From assembly GCF_028369295.1 (NCBI RefSeq), contig NZ_JAQMYP010000022.1, positions 62,001 through 126,000 of the forward strand: 64,000 nt of DNA. Direction: 5' to 3'. Below, piece after piece: positions 1 to 8,411 of the stretch. Under the pieces are notes generated by a model that worked only from the letters and a program-made list of their open reading frames with translations, was not told the origin of the DNA and did not search any database. This DNA comes from Streptomyces sp. HD. GTDB lineage: Bacteria > Actinomycetota > Actinomycetes > Streptomycetales > Streptomycetaceae. A program made the translations under genes and the position numbers. Numbering within the stretch: the stretch's first letter is position 1; each line of letters opens with the position of its first letter.

Positions 1-336
1 GCGCTCGCCGGACACCTGCGGTGGCGGTGTCTGTTGTCCGACGATCGCCCGTAGTGCCGCGAGGTGGCCGCGGTAGGCCTCGCGGCCGCGGGGGGTGAGG
101 CGCAGCCAGACGCGTTGGCGGGTGTCGCGTACGGCTTTGCGCTGCTCGATGTAGCCGGCCTCCAGCAGGGCTCCGGCGTGCTTGCTCAACACGGAGGCCG
201 AGAGGCCGAGTTGCTCCTGCATCACCGCGAACTCGGCCTCGCCCACGGTGTCCAGCAGGGCGCAGACGCGTAGCTTGTTGGGTGAGTGGACGAGGTTGTC
301 GAAGCCGTCCATCGGGTTGGCGGGCGGGGTGGTCAC
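1..336 (-). CDS. MarR/ArsR-type winged-helix regulator (3' end off window)
   Basis: 112 codons are present from the GTG at 334-336; the end lies beyond the left edge. The product reads as a small winged-helix DNA-binding protein: the recognition region LGLSASVLSKHAGALLEAGY (about residues 40-59) is followed by a basic wing (VRDTRQRVWLRLTPRG). This is the form common in actinobacteria for one-domain regulators encoded beside a small membrane protein. The GTG overlaps the TGA of the upstream membrane gene (GTGA), so the two are translationally coupled. The shared promoter carries inverted repeats (841-910), so autoregulation is likely but inferred. Confidence 0.8.
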   Translation of the reverse strand, partial: MTTPPANPMDGFDNLVHSPNKLRVCALLDTVGEAEFAVMQEQLGLSASVLSKHAGALLEAGYIEQRKAVRDTRQRVWLRLTPRGREAYRGHLAALRAIVGQQTPPPQVSGER

Positions 337-848
337 GGGGTCTTCCGGTGCAGTCGCACGAACGCGAGATGGAAGCCCACGGACACCACGGCCGCGGCGG
401 CCGAGGCGGCGCCGAGCCACCAGGCCTGGCCGGTCACGCGGAACAGCCAGGGCAGCCCCACCAGCAGCACGGGCAAGCCGATCGCCAGGGGTACGGTCGC
501 CGACTTGGGCAGGACGTCGAACCGCAGCGCCACGCCGGTGCGCCGCCTCCAGGAGCGCGCGGCGACCGCGAACAGTGCCAGGTAGGTCACGGTGATGACC
601 AGCAGTGCTCCCGCCCAGGCCGCCCTCGGGAGTATCCACCGCTCGTCGGCGAGCGACCCTCCGTACGCGATGGGGAAGATCACGACGTACGCGGTGAGGG
701 TGGCGGCGAACCAGGTCGGCCACGGTGTGGCCGACAGGGCGGTGGCCGAGGCGCGGATGCGGTCGGCCTCGGCGAGGGTGGCCTGGGCTTCTTCCGGTGT
801 GGCAGGGGGAGGGGGGTAAGAGCCGGTGAAGGGCGCGCCAGTTTCCAT
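333..848 (-). CDS. small integral membrane protein coupled to the MarR-type regulator
   Basis: 171 aa. A short cytoplasmic N-terminus ends in a helix rich in Ala and Arg (about residues 20-40), followed by four hydrophobic segments (roughly 45-62, 73-95, 115-132, 140-160) and a basic tail. No catalytic motif is visible and I do not recognise a named family. It is first in a two-gene operon with the winged-helix regulator, whose start overlaps its stop. The ATG at 846-848 has no upstream Shine-Dalgarno sequence but lies about 7 bases downstream of a good -10 box, so the mRNA is probably leaderless. Confidence 0.8.
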   Translation of the reverse strand: METGAPFTGSYPPPPATPEEAQATLAEADRIRASATALSATPWPTWFAATLTAYVVIFPIAYGGSLADERWILPRAAWAGALLVITVTYLALFAVAARSWRRRTGVALRFDVLPKSATVPLAIGLPVLLVGLPWLFRVTGQAWWLGAASAAAAVVSVGFHLAFVRLHRKTP

Positions 849-910
849 GGTGGAAACACTAGGGCCCGACTTTCCGCTCCGTCAACTGACGACTTTCCGG
901 CATGGAAAGT
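841..910 (-). promoter_or_regulatory. leaderless promoter with operator-like inverted repeats
   Basis: On the minus strand: -35 TTGACG (880-885), 18-base spacer, -10 TAGTGT (856-861), then 7 bases to the ATG. An inverted repeat with arms GTTTCCA/TGGAAAC (841-857) spans the expected transcription start; a second, ACTTTCC-N5-GGAAAGT, lies at 892-910; a direct repeat CGACTTTCCG occurs at 867-876 and 890-899. The shared TTTCC half-site suggests one regulator, most simply the MarR-type product of the operon. Confidence 0.6.
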
Positions 911-938
911 GGTGGCGATCGGTGCTGCTGCGCGTCGG

Positions 939-1973
939 TCACTGCCTCCAGGCCCAGTGCAGGCGGTCCAGCCCGCTGGGGTTGTTCACCGTCAGGCTGA
1001 GGTCGGTGCCCGTGCCCTGGAGGGTCGTGAGGGAGTAGGTGTCGCCGTTGCGCAGGCCCGGCCAGTAGACGGAGCCCAGGCCCAGTTCGCGGATGGTGTC
1101 GGTCGCCGCCTGGATGTAGGCGATCTCGTGGGAGCCGTTGGTCGGCCCGTTGTAGTCCAGGCCGGACGTCATGGTGGCGCCGAACTCGTCCAGGATGGTG
1201 CGCGAGGCGCAGCCGCCGATGCGCTCCTTGAAGTCCTGCTTCCACTGCTCGGCGCTGGTCCAGTCGGTGTGCCAGAAGCCGTAGTTGTGCAGGGCGAGCC
1301 GGGTGCCGTCGAGCCGGCTGTCGGCGCACACGGGCTTGACGTCCTCGCTGTACTTGATGCCGCCGACGAGGATCCGGTCGCGGGGCACGAAGCGGTGGGA
1401 GGTCACCCACTGCGCGGCGACGTCCCGCCACTCCTGGGAGGTGTAGCCGAACGGCTCGTTCATCGGCTCGAAGTACACCTTGGCGTTACCGGCGTAGGCG
1501 GAGGTGATCCGCGCCCACATCCGGTTCCAGGAGGCCTGGTCGTCGATCTTGCCGTCCTTGGCGTTGTCGGCCTCCCAGTAGCCCAGGATGACCTTGAACC
1601 CCTTGTCGGTGGCGGCGTCTATCGCTCCCCGGTAGGCCTTCCAGAACGGGCCGTTGACGGAGGAGGGGTTCACCGGCAGCCGTACGGTGTTGGCGCCCAG
1701 CTTGCCGAACCCGCCGACGATCGCCTTGGACTTGGCGTAGACGGTGCCGTAGCTGTCGGACTTGGACAGCCCCGAGGGTACGACCTCGTCATCGGCGTAA
1801 TTGTCGCGCGGGTCGGCCCAGTTGACGCCCCGGAAGTCACTGACGGGCGGTACCGCGGCTTGCGGGGACGCGGGGGAGGCGGACGCGGGGGCGGCGAGCG
1901 TTCCCCCGAATGCCGTGGCGCAGGCCAGCAACGCACCGAAGCAAGCTGACCGGCGATGGTTCTTACGTGACAC
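939..1973 (-). CDS. secreted glycoside hydrolase family 5 (cellulase-like)
   Basis: 344 aa. Signal peptide: basic n-region, hydrophobic core about residues 11-30, Ala-x-Ala cleavage site. The catalytic domain has the GH5 layout: FRGVNW near the start, a NEP motif (YFEPMNEPFG) carrying the acid/base Glu, and the nucleophile Glu in ILDEFGA. GH5 enzymes cleave beta-glucans, mannans and related polymers; the substrate cannot be read from sequence. No binding module is attached. The GTG at 1973 was chosen because AAGGGGA lies 6-7 bases upstream. Monocistronic, convergent with nothing, upstream region AT-richer than average. Confidence 0.85.
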   Translation of the reverse strand: MSRKNHRRSACFGALLACATAFGGTLAAPASASPASPQAAVPPVSDFRGVNWADPRDNYADDEVVPSGLSKSDSYGTVYAKSKAIVGGFGKLGANTVRLPVNPSSVNGPFWKAYRGAIDAATDKGFKVILGYWEADNAKDGKIDDQASWNRMWARITSAYAGNAKVYFEPMNEPFGYTSQEWRDVAAQWVTSHRFVPRDRILVGGIKYSEDVKPVCADSRLDGTRLALHNYGFWHTDWTSAEQWKQDFKERIGGCASRTILDEFGATMTSGLDYNGPTNGSHEIAYIQAATDTIRELGLGSVYWPGLRNGDTYSLTTLQGTGTDLSLTVNNPSGLDRLHWAWRQ

Positions 1974-2156
1974 GACATCCCCTTACTGAGGAACAGATCG
2001 GCGACTCGATAGCTCCCGCAAACTAGAAGACGACCCGAACACAGGTCAACACATCTGCACACAAAGATTCATTGAGGAACAACCTCGGACTACGTGCAGG
2101 CAGAGACGCCCCGGCGCCGAGGGGGTTTCCCCCTTCGCGGCCCGGGGGACAGCTCC

Positions 2157-3413
2157 ATGTCCCGGCGGGCGGCCCACGGACATGATTCATTCATGACTTC
2201 ACAGCGAACGAATGTCCGGATTCTGGCCGGTGCGGCGTTCCTCGGCAGCGTGTCCGCCCTGCTGGCTCCGGTCTCGGCGGCGGCCGCCCCACACGGCGGG
2301 CCGGCACAAGGCGGAGCCGTCGTCTCCGTCGAGCAGGCGGCCGACCTCACCGCGGAGGAAGTGGCCGGGGAATTACGGGGAGAGTTCGACTCGTCCCAGG
2401 TCCGCTACGGCGTGACCGCCTACCGGGTCACCTACCGCACCACTGACAGCGCGGGCGCCCCCACGACCGCGAGCCAGCTCGTCGTCCTGCCCAAGAACGG
2501 GGCGCGCCGTCTGTCCACCGTCTCCTGGCTGCACGGCACCACCGTCTACCGCAAGGACGTCGCCTCGGAGAACCCGAAGTCCGACGACCGGCTCGTCGCC
2601 CTGCTGTTCGCCTCGACCGGCCGGGCCGTTTCGGCGCCCGACTACGTGGGCCTCGGCTCGGGCGAGGGCTTCCACCCCTACGGTGACCCCCGGGCCACCG
2701 TCGCGGCCTCGGTGGACGGCCTGCGTGCGGCCCGGACCCTTGCCCACCGCAACGGCCGGGAGCTGAAGCGGAAGGTTCAGGTCAGCGGGTTCTCGCAAGG
2801 CGGCCCCGCGACCATGCTGGTGGGCCGGGCGCTGCAACAGCAGGGCGCCGACCGCTACTTCAGGCCGGGCGCACTCGCACCGGTCAGCGGCCCCTACGAC
2901 CTCTCGGCCTTCGAGGCCGCCGCGGCCGACGACAAGATCGCCAAATCCGGCATCTACCTCGCCTACTTCGTCACGGCCTGGAACAGGATGTACGGCCTCT
3001 ACACGTCACCCGGCGACGCCTTCCGCTCCCCCTACGACAGCAAGGTGGAGGGTCTCTTCGACGGCTATCACACCGCCGAGCAGATCGTCGGCGAACTCCC
3101 GGCGGCGTCCAAGGACCTGTTCACCGAGGACTTCCTGAACAAGATCCGCAAGCCCGAAGGTGTCCTGAAGGACAGGCTGCGCCCGATGGACAACACGTGC
3201 GACTGGCGGCCGAACGTACCGGTGGAGATCTTCCACGGCCGGGGCGACCAGGACGTCGACTTCAGCCACGCGGCGTACTGTGCCGACCAGTTGACGAGGA
3301 ACGGCGCCGCACACCGGCTGACCGACGTGGGCGACTACGACCACAGCGCATCGGTGCGGCAGGCCGTGCCCCGGGTCGTCAGGTTCTTCGACGAGACGGC
3401 GAAGACCGGCTGA
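2157..3413 (+). CDS. secreted lipase/esterase of the alpha/beta-hydrolase LIP type
   Basis: 418 aa from the ATG at 2157, chosen because GGGGGA lies 7 bases upstream; an internal ATG at 2193 is an alternative. A hydrophobic signal segment (ILAGAAFLGSVSALLAP) ends in an Ala-rich cleavage site. Nucleophile elbow GFSQGG at about residue 210, preceded by the LHGTT oxyanion segment; the acid is probably in GRGDQDVDF and the His in GDYDHS near the end. This is the layout of secreted lipases/esterases (LIP family). The active triad looks intact. The native substrate is unknown. Confidence 0.8.
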   Translation: MSRRAAHGHDSFMTSQRTNVRILAGAAFLGSVSALLAPVSAAAAPHGGPAQGGAVVSVEQAADLTAEEVAGELRGEFDSSQVRYGVTAYRVTYRTTDSAGAPTTASQLVVLPKNGARRLSTVSWLHGTTVYRKDVASENPKSDDRLVALLFASTGRAVSAPDYVGLGSGEGFHPYGDPRATVAASVDGLRAARTLAHRNGRELKRKVQVSGFSQGGPATMLVGRALQQQGADRYFRPGALAPVSGPYDLSAFEAAAADDKIAKSGIYLAYFVTAWNRMYGLYTSPGDAFRSPYDSKVEGLFDGYHTAEQIVGELPAASKDLFTEDFLNKIRKPEGVLKDRLRPMDNTCDWRPNVPVEIFHGRGDQDVDFSHAAYCADQLTRNGAAHRLTDVGDYDHSASVRQAVPRVVRFFDETAKTG

Positions 3414-3509
3414 AGCGCGGTGGGTGGGCGCCACGCGCCGACCCCATGCCCACGGCCCACGTGGGGTGACGAAGCCGCGTCGGCCACCCGGGACCACTCC
3501 CACTTCCCG

Positions 3510-3585
3510 CGTCACCTCCCGCTTCCGGCGTCACCTCCTGGTTCCGGCGTCACCTCCCGCTTCCGGCGTCACCTCCCACTACCCG
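3510..3585. repeat. four tandem 19-bp repeats at the 3' end of the GT51 gene
   Basis: Unit CGTCACCTCCCGCTTCCGG occurs at 3510-3528, 3529-3547, 3548-3566 and, degenerate, at 3567-3585. The last copy overlaps the final codons of the GT51 gene. Immediately beyond, a 15-bp unit CTCCGCCCCACTCTT is repeated inside that gene and encodes its EKSGA tail repeats. No hairpin is formed. Confidence 0.75.
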
Positions 3586-5464
3586 CGCTGCTCTCCGCCC
3601 CACTCTTCTCCGCCCCACTCTTCTCCGCCCCGCCCTTGACGGCAGCCCCCCAAACCCCCGCCGCCACCCCCTCCGTGAAGTCGGTCGGCGGTGGATCGTT
3701 CGGTAGCTGTGCGGGGGCCGTCGTGCCCTTCTCGGCGCCCGGCCGGTCGGCGAACAGGGCGACCGTCAGGGCGAGTCGGCGGTCGTACCCGGTGGTCCAA
3801 ACGGTTCGTCGGGTGATGCCGCCGCCCGCCCCGCCGGTGGCGAACACCTTCCCCGGGACGACGTCGGCACGGGCACCGGGACCGGCGTCGGTGCCGATGG
3901 CGGCCGGCGTCGGCCCGCCCCCCGCCCGCATGCCCGCCACCAGCGCCTCCTTCTCGTCCAGCACGCGCCGCACCTCGGGGCGGGCCCGGTAGACGGTGCG
4001 GCCCTCCCGGGTGATGCGGGCGACGGTGTACGGGGTGGCGTGGTTGCCGTTCGCCGCGACCGCCGCGTACGCCGATGTCAGGTTCAGCGGCGTCGGTGCC
4101 GCCGTCCTCAGCAGCCGGCGCAGCGGCTCGCCCGCCCGCTCCATCCCTTTGAACGGCCCCAGGACCGTCCCCGCCTCCACCGCCCCGCTCACCGCGTCGT
4201 TGAACGGCTGGCGCGCGTAGTCCGAGCCCCCGTACAGCAGCCGTACCGCACCGTCGCCGGGCACCAGCCCCACGACCGCGGTGTGCACACGGACGCCGCG
4301 TCTGCCCCCGGGGTGCTCCTGGGCCAGTTGCGTGGCGCGGTCCTGGAGGGCCAGGTCGAAGGTGGTCGTGACGCTGTAGCCGCCGCTCGCGAGCTGGTCC
4401 TCGGTGATGCCGAGCCGGTCGGCGGCCTCCTTCGCGGCGATGTCGATCAGATACTGCCGCTGCCCCTCGGTGTCGCCCGGCGGATAGAACCGGAACGCCG
4501 GGAAACGCGCCCCGGCCCGCTGCTTCGCCGTGATGCTCCCGCTCGCCGCCATCGCGTCCAGCACCCACTCCCAGCGGTCCGCCAGCTTCGCGGTCACCTT
4601 CCGGTCCGAGCCCGCCTTCTCGTAGTACGACGGGATGTTGACGATGGAGGCCAGCGCCGCGCCCTGCGCGACGTCAAGGTTCTTCGCGTCCACGCCGAAG
4701 TAGTTGCGCGCGGCGGACTGGATGCCGGCGGCGCCCCGGCCGAAGTAGACGGTGTTGAGGTAGCCCTCCAGGATCTCGTCCTTGCTGCGGGTGCGGTCCA
4801 GCTTGATCGCGACGAGCGCCTCGCGTGCCTTGCGGGACAGCGACCGCTCCGGGCTGAGCAGCGCGTTCTTCACATACTGCTGGGTGATGGTGGAGCCGCC
4901 CTGCGGGTCGTCGCCGGTCAGCGTCGCCAGCGTGGCCCGCGCGATGGCCCGCGGCGAGATCCCGCTGTCCGTACGGAAGGAGCGGTTCTCCGCGGCGATC
5001 ACCGCCTCCTGCACATGCCGGGGGACCGCGGCCAGCGGGACGTCCTGCCGGTCGACCGGTCCACGCCGACCGAGATAGGCGCCGCCCGAGTCCAGGAACA
5101 CGGTGCTCTGGGTGACGGTCTCGGGGTGCGGCTTCGGAATGGGCGTCAACCGGTACGCCACGACGGCCGCCGCGCACAGCGTCGCGATCAGGGCGAGGAA
5201 GGCGTGGAGGAGCCGGCGGAGGCGACGGCCCCGGGTGCGCCGGAACCGGATCCGCAACGACGTACGCGCCCGCGGGCGCCTCCCCGTCTCCAGCCCCGCC
5301 CCTGTCTCTGTCCCCGTCTCTGTCGTTGTCTCCGCCTCCGCCTCCGCCTCCGCCTCCGCCTCCGCCTCCGCCTCCGCCTCCGCCTCCGCCTCCGCCTCCG
5401 CCTCCGCCTCCGGCCCCGTCTCCTTCCCCGCGCCCCTCTCCATCTCCCTGTCCGTCCCGCTCAC
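3569..5464 (-). CDS. class A PBP-like GT51 peptidoglycan polymerase with degenerate transpeptidase half
   Basis: 631 aa. Cytoplasmic N-terminus with an (EA)n run of about 13 repeats (residues 15-45), one TM helix (about 90-110), then GT51: AAENRSF carries the catalytic Glu, followed by GGSTITQQYVKN, RKAREALVAIKLD and EGYLNTVYFGRGAAGIQSAA, all intact. The C-terminal half aligns with the penicillin-binding fold, but the SxxK position reads AGTVLGPFK, the SxN segment is missing and the KTG box reads FATGGAGG, so peptide cross-linking activity is probably lost. The GTG at 5464 overlaps the TGA of the sigma-like gene (GTGA), coupling the two. Confidence 0.85.
   Translation of the reverse strand: MSGTDREMERGAGKETGPEAEAEAEAEAEAEAEAEAEAEAEAEAETTTETGTETGAGLETGRRPRARTSLRIRFRRTRGRRLRRLLHAFLALIATLCAAAVVAYRLTPIPKPHPETVTQSTVFLDSGGAYLGRRGPVDRQDVPLAAVPRHVQEAVIAAENRSFRTDSGISPRAIARATLATLTGDDPQGGSTITQQYVKNALLSPERSLSRKAREALVAIKLDRTRSKDEILEGYLNTVYFGRGAAGIQSAARNYFGVDAKNLDVAQGAALASIVNIPSYYEKAGSDRKVTAKLADRWEWVLDAMAASGSITAKQRAGARFPAFRFYPPGDTEGQRQYLIDIAAKEAADRLGITEDQLASGGYSVTTTFDLALQDRATQLAQEHPGGRRGVRVHTAVVGLVPGDGAVRLLYGGSDYARQPFNDAVSGAVEAGTVLGPFKGMERAGEPLRRLLRTAAPTPLNLTSAYAAVAANGNHATPYTVARITREGRTVYRARPEVRRVLDEKEALVAGMRAGGGPTPAAIGTDAGPGARADVVPGKVFATGGAGGGITRRTVWTTGYDRRLALTVALFADRPGAEKGTTAPAQLPNDPPPTDFTEGVAAGVWGAAVKGGAEKSGAEKSGAESSAGSGR
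5331..5412. repeat. hexanucleotide microsatellite encoding poly(Glu-Ala)
   Basis: Thirteen uninterrupted CCTCCG units (plus strand) with a partial unit before them. On the coding strand this is (GAGGCG)n, giving an alternating Glu-Ala run in the cytoplasmic tail of the GT51 protein. It is in frame in steps of two codons, so expansion or contraction would alter tail length without frameshift. Confidence 0.9.
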
Positions 5465-6519
5465 AGCCGCCCCCACCCGCTCGTCGACCGTGCCGCGACC
5501 TTGCCCGAGGCGTCGTACACCGTGACGATCCGTTCGTCCGGTTCGGCGGAGAGGATCGCCTGCATGTCCTTCACGGGCAGCGGGGCGCTCGCGTACCAGA
5601 GGCCCCAGTCGCCGCTGCCCGCCAGGACGAGGACCTTCGCGGTGGACCTGCCGCCGTCGCCGGTGCTCACCTCGACGCGGCCCGGCTCGCCGTCCAGGCC
5701 GTAGTAGAGGCCCGACAGGAAGAACCCGTCGGGCACGCTGTCCATCCGCACCGAGACACCCGGTTCGTCGCGCGGCCGGTCGCTGTCGCCCAGGCCCTTG
5801 AGGACGGCGGACCCCGACCAGTGCCCCCCGTCGGCCGTCAGCCACACCCGCACCCCCGGCCCGGCGGTCACCCGCTCGCCCGCCGTCACGATCCGGACCG
5901 GGCTGGTCGCGGCATGCGCGCCCCCCTCCGCATCGTCGCCGGACGTCTCGTCGCCCCCCATCCGGTCGGCGGCGAAGAACGCGCCGGGTGCCAGCAGCGC
6001 CGCACAGACGGCCGCGATCACGGCGGTACGGCGCCGTCGCAGGACGCGGCCCTGTGCCTGGACGTCGGTCAGCGGCACCTCGGACGGGACGACGTCCCCG
6101 GCGGCACGGGCGTACACCTCGCGCAGCCGTCCGGGCTCGGCGCCGGTCGCCCGCAGCCCGTGCCGGACATGGGCCCGCACCGCGCCCGCCGAGCAGCCCA
6201 GCACCTGGGCGGTTTCCCCGTCCGTCAGCTCCTCCCAGAACCGCAGCACCAGAACGGTCCGTCGGCGCGCGGCCCGCCGTCCGCGCAGCCGGCGCAGATG
6301 GCCCCGCACCAGACAGCGCCGTACGTAGAAATCCCGGTCGTCGCGCGGCACGCGCCGCCAGCCCGCGCACATCCGCGCCAGCGTTCTCCGCACCAGTTCC
6401 TCCGCCGCACCGGGGTCGTCGGTGAGCAGCCGCGCGGTCACCACCAGCCAGGGCCAGTGGGTGCGGGCGTAGGTGGCGAAGTCACGGTCGGCGGAAAGTA
6501 CGGCGTGGGCGGGTGGCAC
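5461..6519 (-). CDS. SigE-like sigma factor fused to a membrane-anchored extracytoplasmic domain
   Basis: 352 aa. Residues 1-60 resemble sigma region 2 of SigE-type factors (DFATYARTHWPWLVVTARLL, AAEELV, YVRRCLVR). A shortened linker leads to a region 4 HTH (VLVLRFWEELTDGETAQVLG, GAVRAHVRHGL). A juxtamembrane Arg stretch, one TM helix (AVIAAVCAALLAPGAFFA, about 170-187) and an outer domain of about 160 residues follow. In the neighbouring divergent operon the equivalent sigma and membrane proteins are separate genes. The GTG at 6519 is upstream of and coupled to the GT51 gene, suggesting envelope signalling. Whether it still binds core RNA polymerase is unknown. Confidence 0.75.
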   Translation of the reverse strand: MPPAHAVLSADRDFATYARTHWPWLVVTARLLTDDPGAAEELVRRTLARMCAGWRRVPRDDRDFYVRRCLVRGHLRRLRGRRAARRRTVLVLRFWEELTDGETAQVLGCSAGAVRAHVRHGLRATGAEPGRLREVYARAAGDVVPSEVPLTDVQAQGRVLRRRRTAVIAAVCAALLAPGAFFAADRMGGDETSGDDAEGGAHAATSPVRIVTAGERVTAGPGVRVWLTADGGHWSGSAVLKGLGDSDRPRDEPGVSVRMDSVPDGFFLSGLYYGLDGEPGRVEVSTGDGGRSTAKVLVLAGSGDWGLWYASAPLPVKDMQAILSAEPDERIVTVYDASGKVAARSTSGWGRL

Positions 6520-6755
6520 GTGGGCGGTCCTCGGGCTCGGGAACTCGGGCTCTGTCTCGCAGCCGGATCACGGTGAGAAACAGAGAGGTTGAGCAGCCGT
6601 CGGGCGAACTCCGTTGAGGAAAGGGGAGCCTGGGGCCCGTGTACGTCGTCTTCCCTGTGGGGTTGCGCTCGGCCGGCCGCGACCTACGGGACCTGTACGC
6701 ACGGCGGAGGTGGCCGGGTTGCACGGAAAGGGCACGGATTCCGGTGAGTGGGGGC

Positions 6756-7271
6756 ATGACCGAGGACGAGTTCGACGCGTTCTACGCGACCGCGTTTCCC
6801 CGGCTGACCGGACAGCTCTACGCCTTCACCGGAGACCACGGTGAGGCCCAGGACGTCGTACAGGAGGCCTTCGTACGGGCCTGGGACCGGCGGCAGCAGT
6901 TCCTCGCGGACAGCGCGCCCGAGGCGTGGATCCGCACCGTGGCCATGCGGCTCGCGGTGAGCCGCTGGCGGCGGGCGAAGCGCTGGCTGGAACTGGTACG
7001 GCGCACTCCGCCGCCGGCCTCCACACCGGGGCCGGGACCCGAGTACACCCTGCTCGTGGCGGCCCTGCGCGAACTGCCCGAGGCACAGCGGATGGCGATC
7101 GTCCTGCACCATTTGTGCGACCTGAGTGTCGAACAGGTAGCCTCCGAGACCGGCGCGCCCGTGGGGACGGTCAAGGCGAGGCTGTCCCGGGGGCGGGCGG
7201 AGCTGGCGAAGCGTCTTGCGGAGGACGAGGCCGATGTCCCGGTCCGGAAGGAGAGCGGTCGTGTCCGATGA
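6756..7271 (+). CDS. SigE-family RNA polymerase sigma factor
   Basis: 171 aa from the ATG at 6756 (GTG 6744 is possible; ribosome-binding sites are weak for both). Region 2: EFDAFYATAFPRLTGQLYAF, GEAQDVVQEAFVRAWDR, EAWIRTVAMRLAVSRWRR. Region 4: LPEAQRMAIVLHHLCDLSVE, VASETGAPVGTVKARLSRGR. This is an intact two-domain sigma factor. Its stop overlaps the start of the next gene by 11 bases, and the next gene has a strong AAGGAGAG. The membrane protein encoded there is its likely partner or anti-sigma factor. Divergent from the fused homologue at 5461-6519. Confidence 0.9.
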   Translation: MTEDEFDAFYATAFPRLTGQLYAFTGDHGEAQDVVQEAFVRAWDRRQQFLADSAPEAWIRTVAMRLAVSRWRRAKRWLELVRRTPPPASTPGPGPEYTLLVAALRELPEAQRMAIVLHHLCDLSVEQVASETGAPVGTVKARLSRGRAELAKRLAEDEADVPVRKESGRVR

Positions 7272-7944
7272 ACTCTCTGCCGCACTGCGCGAGTTGGCCG
7301 CCGCCCAGCAGGCCCCGCCGGTGGTCGGCGGCGCCGAGATCCGGGACCGGGCGATACGCCGCAGGCGTCGGCGTCGTACGGCCTACGCGCTCGGCGCGGG
7401 AACCGCGTCCGTGGCCCTGCTGGCCTTCGCGCTGACCCTGGACCTCGCCGGGAACGCGGACCAGCGGCCCGGAAGCCGGCCTCCGGCCGTGACCCCGCCC
7501 GCTACCGCCCCGCCGTCCTCGACCACCCCGGCGCCGGCGCCGGAGCACGAGCCGAAGTCGGTGCCGGCCTCCGGCACGCTCGACCTGCGCAAACACACCC
7601 TCACCCTCGCGGACCGGACGATGCCGATCCTGTCCGAGTTCGTCTCCGAGCTCGACTCCAAGGGCCCCATGAAGGTGGTCGCCAAGCGGCGCGGGGAAAG
7701 ACTGCCCTTCGACATGCCGCCCGACGGCCGCACCATGGTGCACGTCTCGTATGTGGTGGAGCTGCGCGACGGTGCGGGCCGGCCGCACTTCGTCAGCCTC
7801 TTCGCCCCACAGCTCAAGGCCCTGAGCGACGACGGCGGCAAGAGCAGCTGGCTCGGCCTCGGCGAGAAGGACGCGGCGTGGTTCTACGACCGGGTCCGCG
7901 TCGGCGACGCCTTCTCGGTGACGATCGGTGCCCCGGCCGCCTAG
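7261..7944 (+). CDS. membrane-anchored partner of the SigE-family sigma factor
   Basis: 227 aa from GTG 7261, fixed by the AAGGAGAG Shine-Dalgarno at 7247-7254. Layout: N-terminal cytoplasmic segment of about 50 residues (SDELSAALRELAAAQQ), a basic patch (RRRRRRR), one TM helix (AYALGAGTASVALLAFALTL), a Pro/Thr/Ala-rich stalk, and a folded outer domain of about 130 residues with no recognisable catalytic motif. The cytoplasmic segment is short for a zinc anti-sigma domain and lacks HxxxCxxC. Role as a sensor or anti-sigma partner is inferred from overlap with the sigma gene. Confidence 0.8.
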   Translation: MSDELSAALRELAAAQQAPPVVGGAEIRDRAIRRRRRRRTAYALGAGTASVALLAFALTLDLAGNADQRPGSRPPAVTPPATAPPSSTTPAPAPEHEPKSVPASGTLDLRKHTLTLADRTMPILSEFVSELDSKGPMKVVAKRRGERLPFDMPPDGRTMVHVSYVVELRDGAGRPHFVSLFAPQLKALSDDGGKSSWLGLGEKDAAWFYDRVRVGDAFSVTIGAPAA

Positions 7945-8052
7945 TCGCCGCTTCCGTTTCCCGCGGCTCGCTCGGGGCAGGCGCAGGGAACTTGACGGTG
8001 GATACGTAGGGTCGGAACTGACCAGTCGACTCGAATGCAGGAGGAAGTACCC

Positions 8053-8253
8053 ATGAAGAAGATCCCGTTCGGCTCCTTGTCGCTGTCGATCGCGGCGCTC
8101 GGGACGGCGCTCGGTTTCCTCACGCTCCAGCTCCGCGCGGACGGTTATGAGCCGTACGTCGAATCCGTGGCCTGCGCCAGCGTCGTGATGTACATAACCG
8201 CCGCCCTGGTCGTGGTGACCTGGGTCCGCGACGGCCGGACGCACTCGGGCTGA
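8053..8253 (+). CDS. small two-helix membrane protein
   Basis: 66 aa from ATG 8053, with a strong GGAGGAA six bases upstream. Two hydrophobic helices (about residues 6-25 and 38-57) separated by a short polar loop (RADGYEPYVE); ends in a polar tail. Family not recognised. It stands alone, between the sigma operon and a clear intrinsic terminator at 8278-8304, so it is probably its own transcription unit. Confidence 0.75.
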   Translation: MKKIPFGSLSLSIAALGTALGFLTLQLRADGYEPYVESVACASVVMYITAALVVVTWVRDGRTHSG

Positions 8254-8277
8254 CTTCCCGATCTGGACGACAAAGCA

Positions 8278-8304
8278 CCCCCGGGTCCCTGGCCCGGGGG
8301 TTTT
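8278..8304 (+). terminator. intrinsic terminator
   Basis: Stem CCCCCGGG/CCCGGGGG with a 7-base loop followed by TTTT. It lies 24 bases after the stop of the small membrane protein gene and is one of few terminators here with a T-tract. Confidence 0.85.
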
Positions 8305-8411
8305 CGTTGCGCCGGAAACGGCCTGATGGATCCTCATCTTGCTTGATTCACAAGGGAGTTGGTCTGATGCTGTGATCGGTCTGTGAACTCCTGATTCGTG
8401 GAGGAACATCC

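Noticed and set aside
282..1949. Long plus-strand open frame over 555 codons
   Set aside because: It is the antisense of the membrane protein and GH5 genes; Gly/Arg/Val-rich shadow with no domain.
3510..3585. Terminator after the esterase gene
   Set aside because: The repeats are direct, not inverted, so no stem can form.
4040..5704. Open frame of 554 codons antisense to the GT51 gene
   Set aside because: Composition is a mirror of the GC-biased opposite strand; no start signal, poly-Arg/Leu run reflects the repeat.
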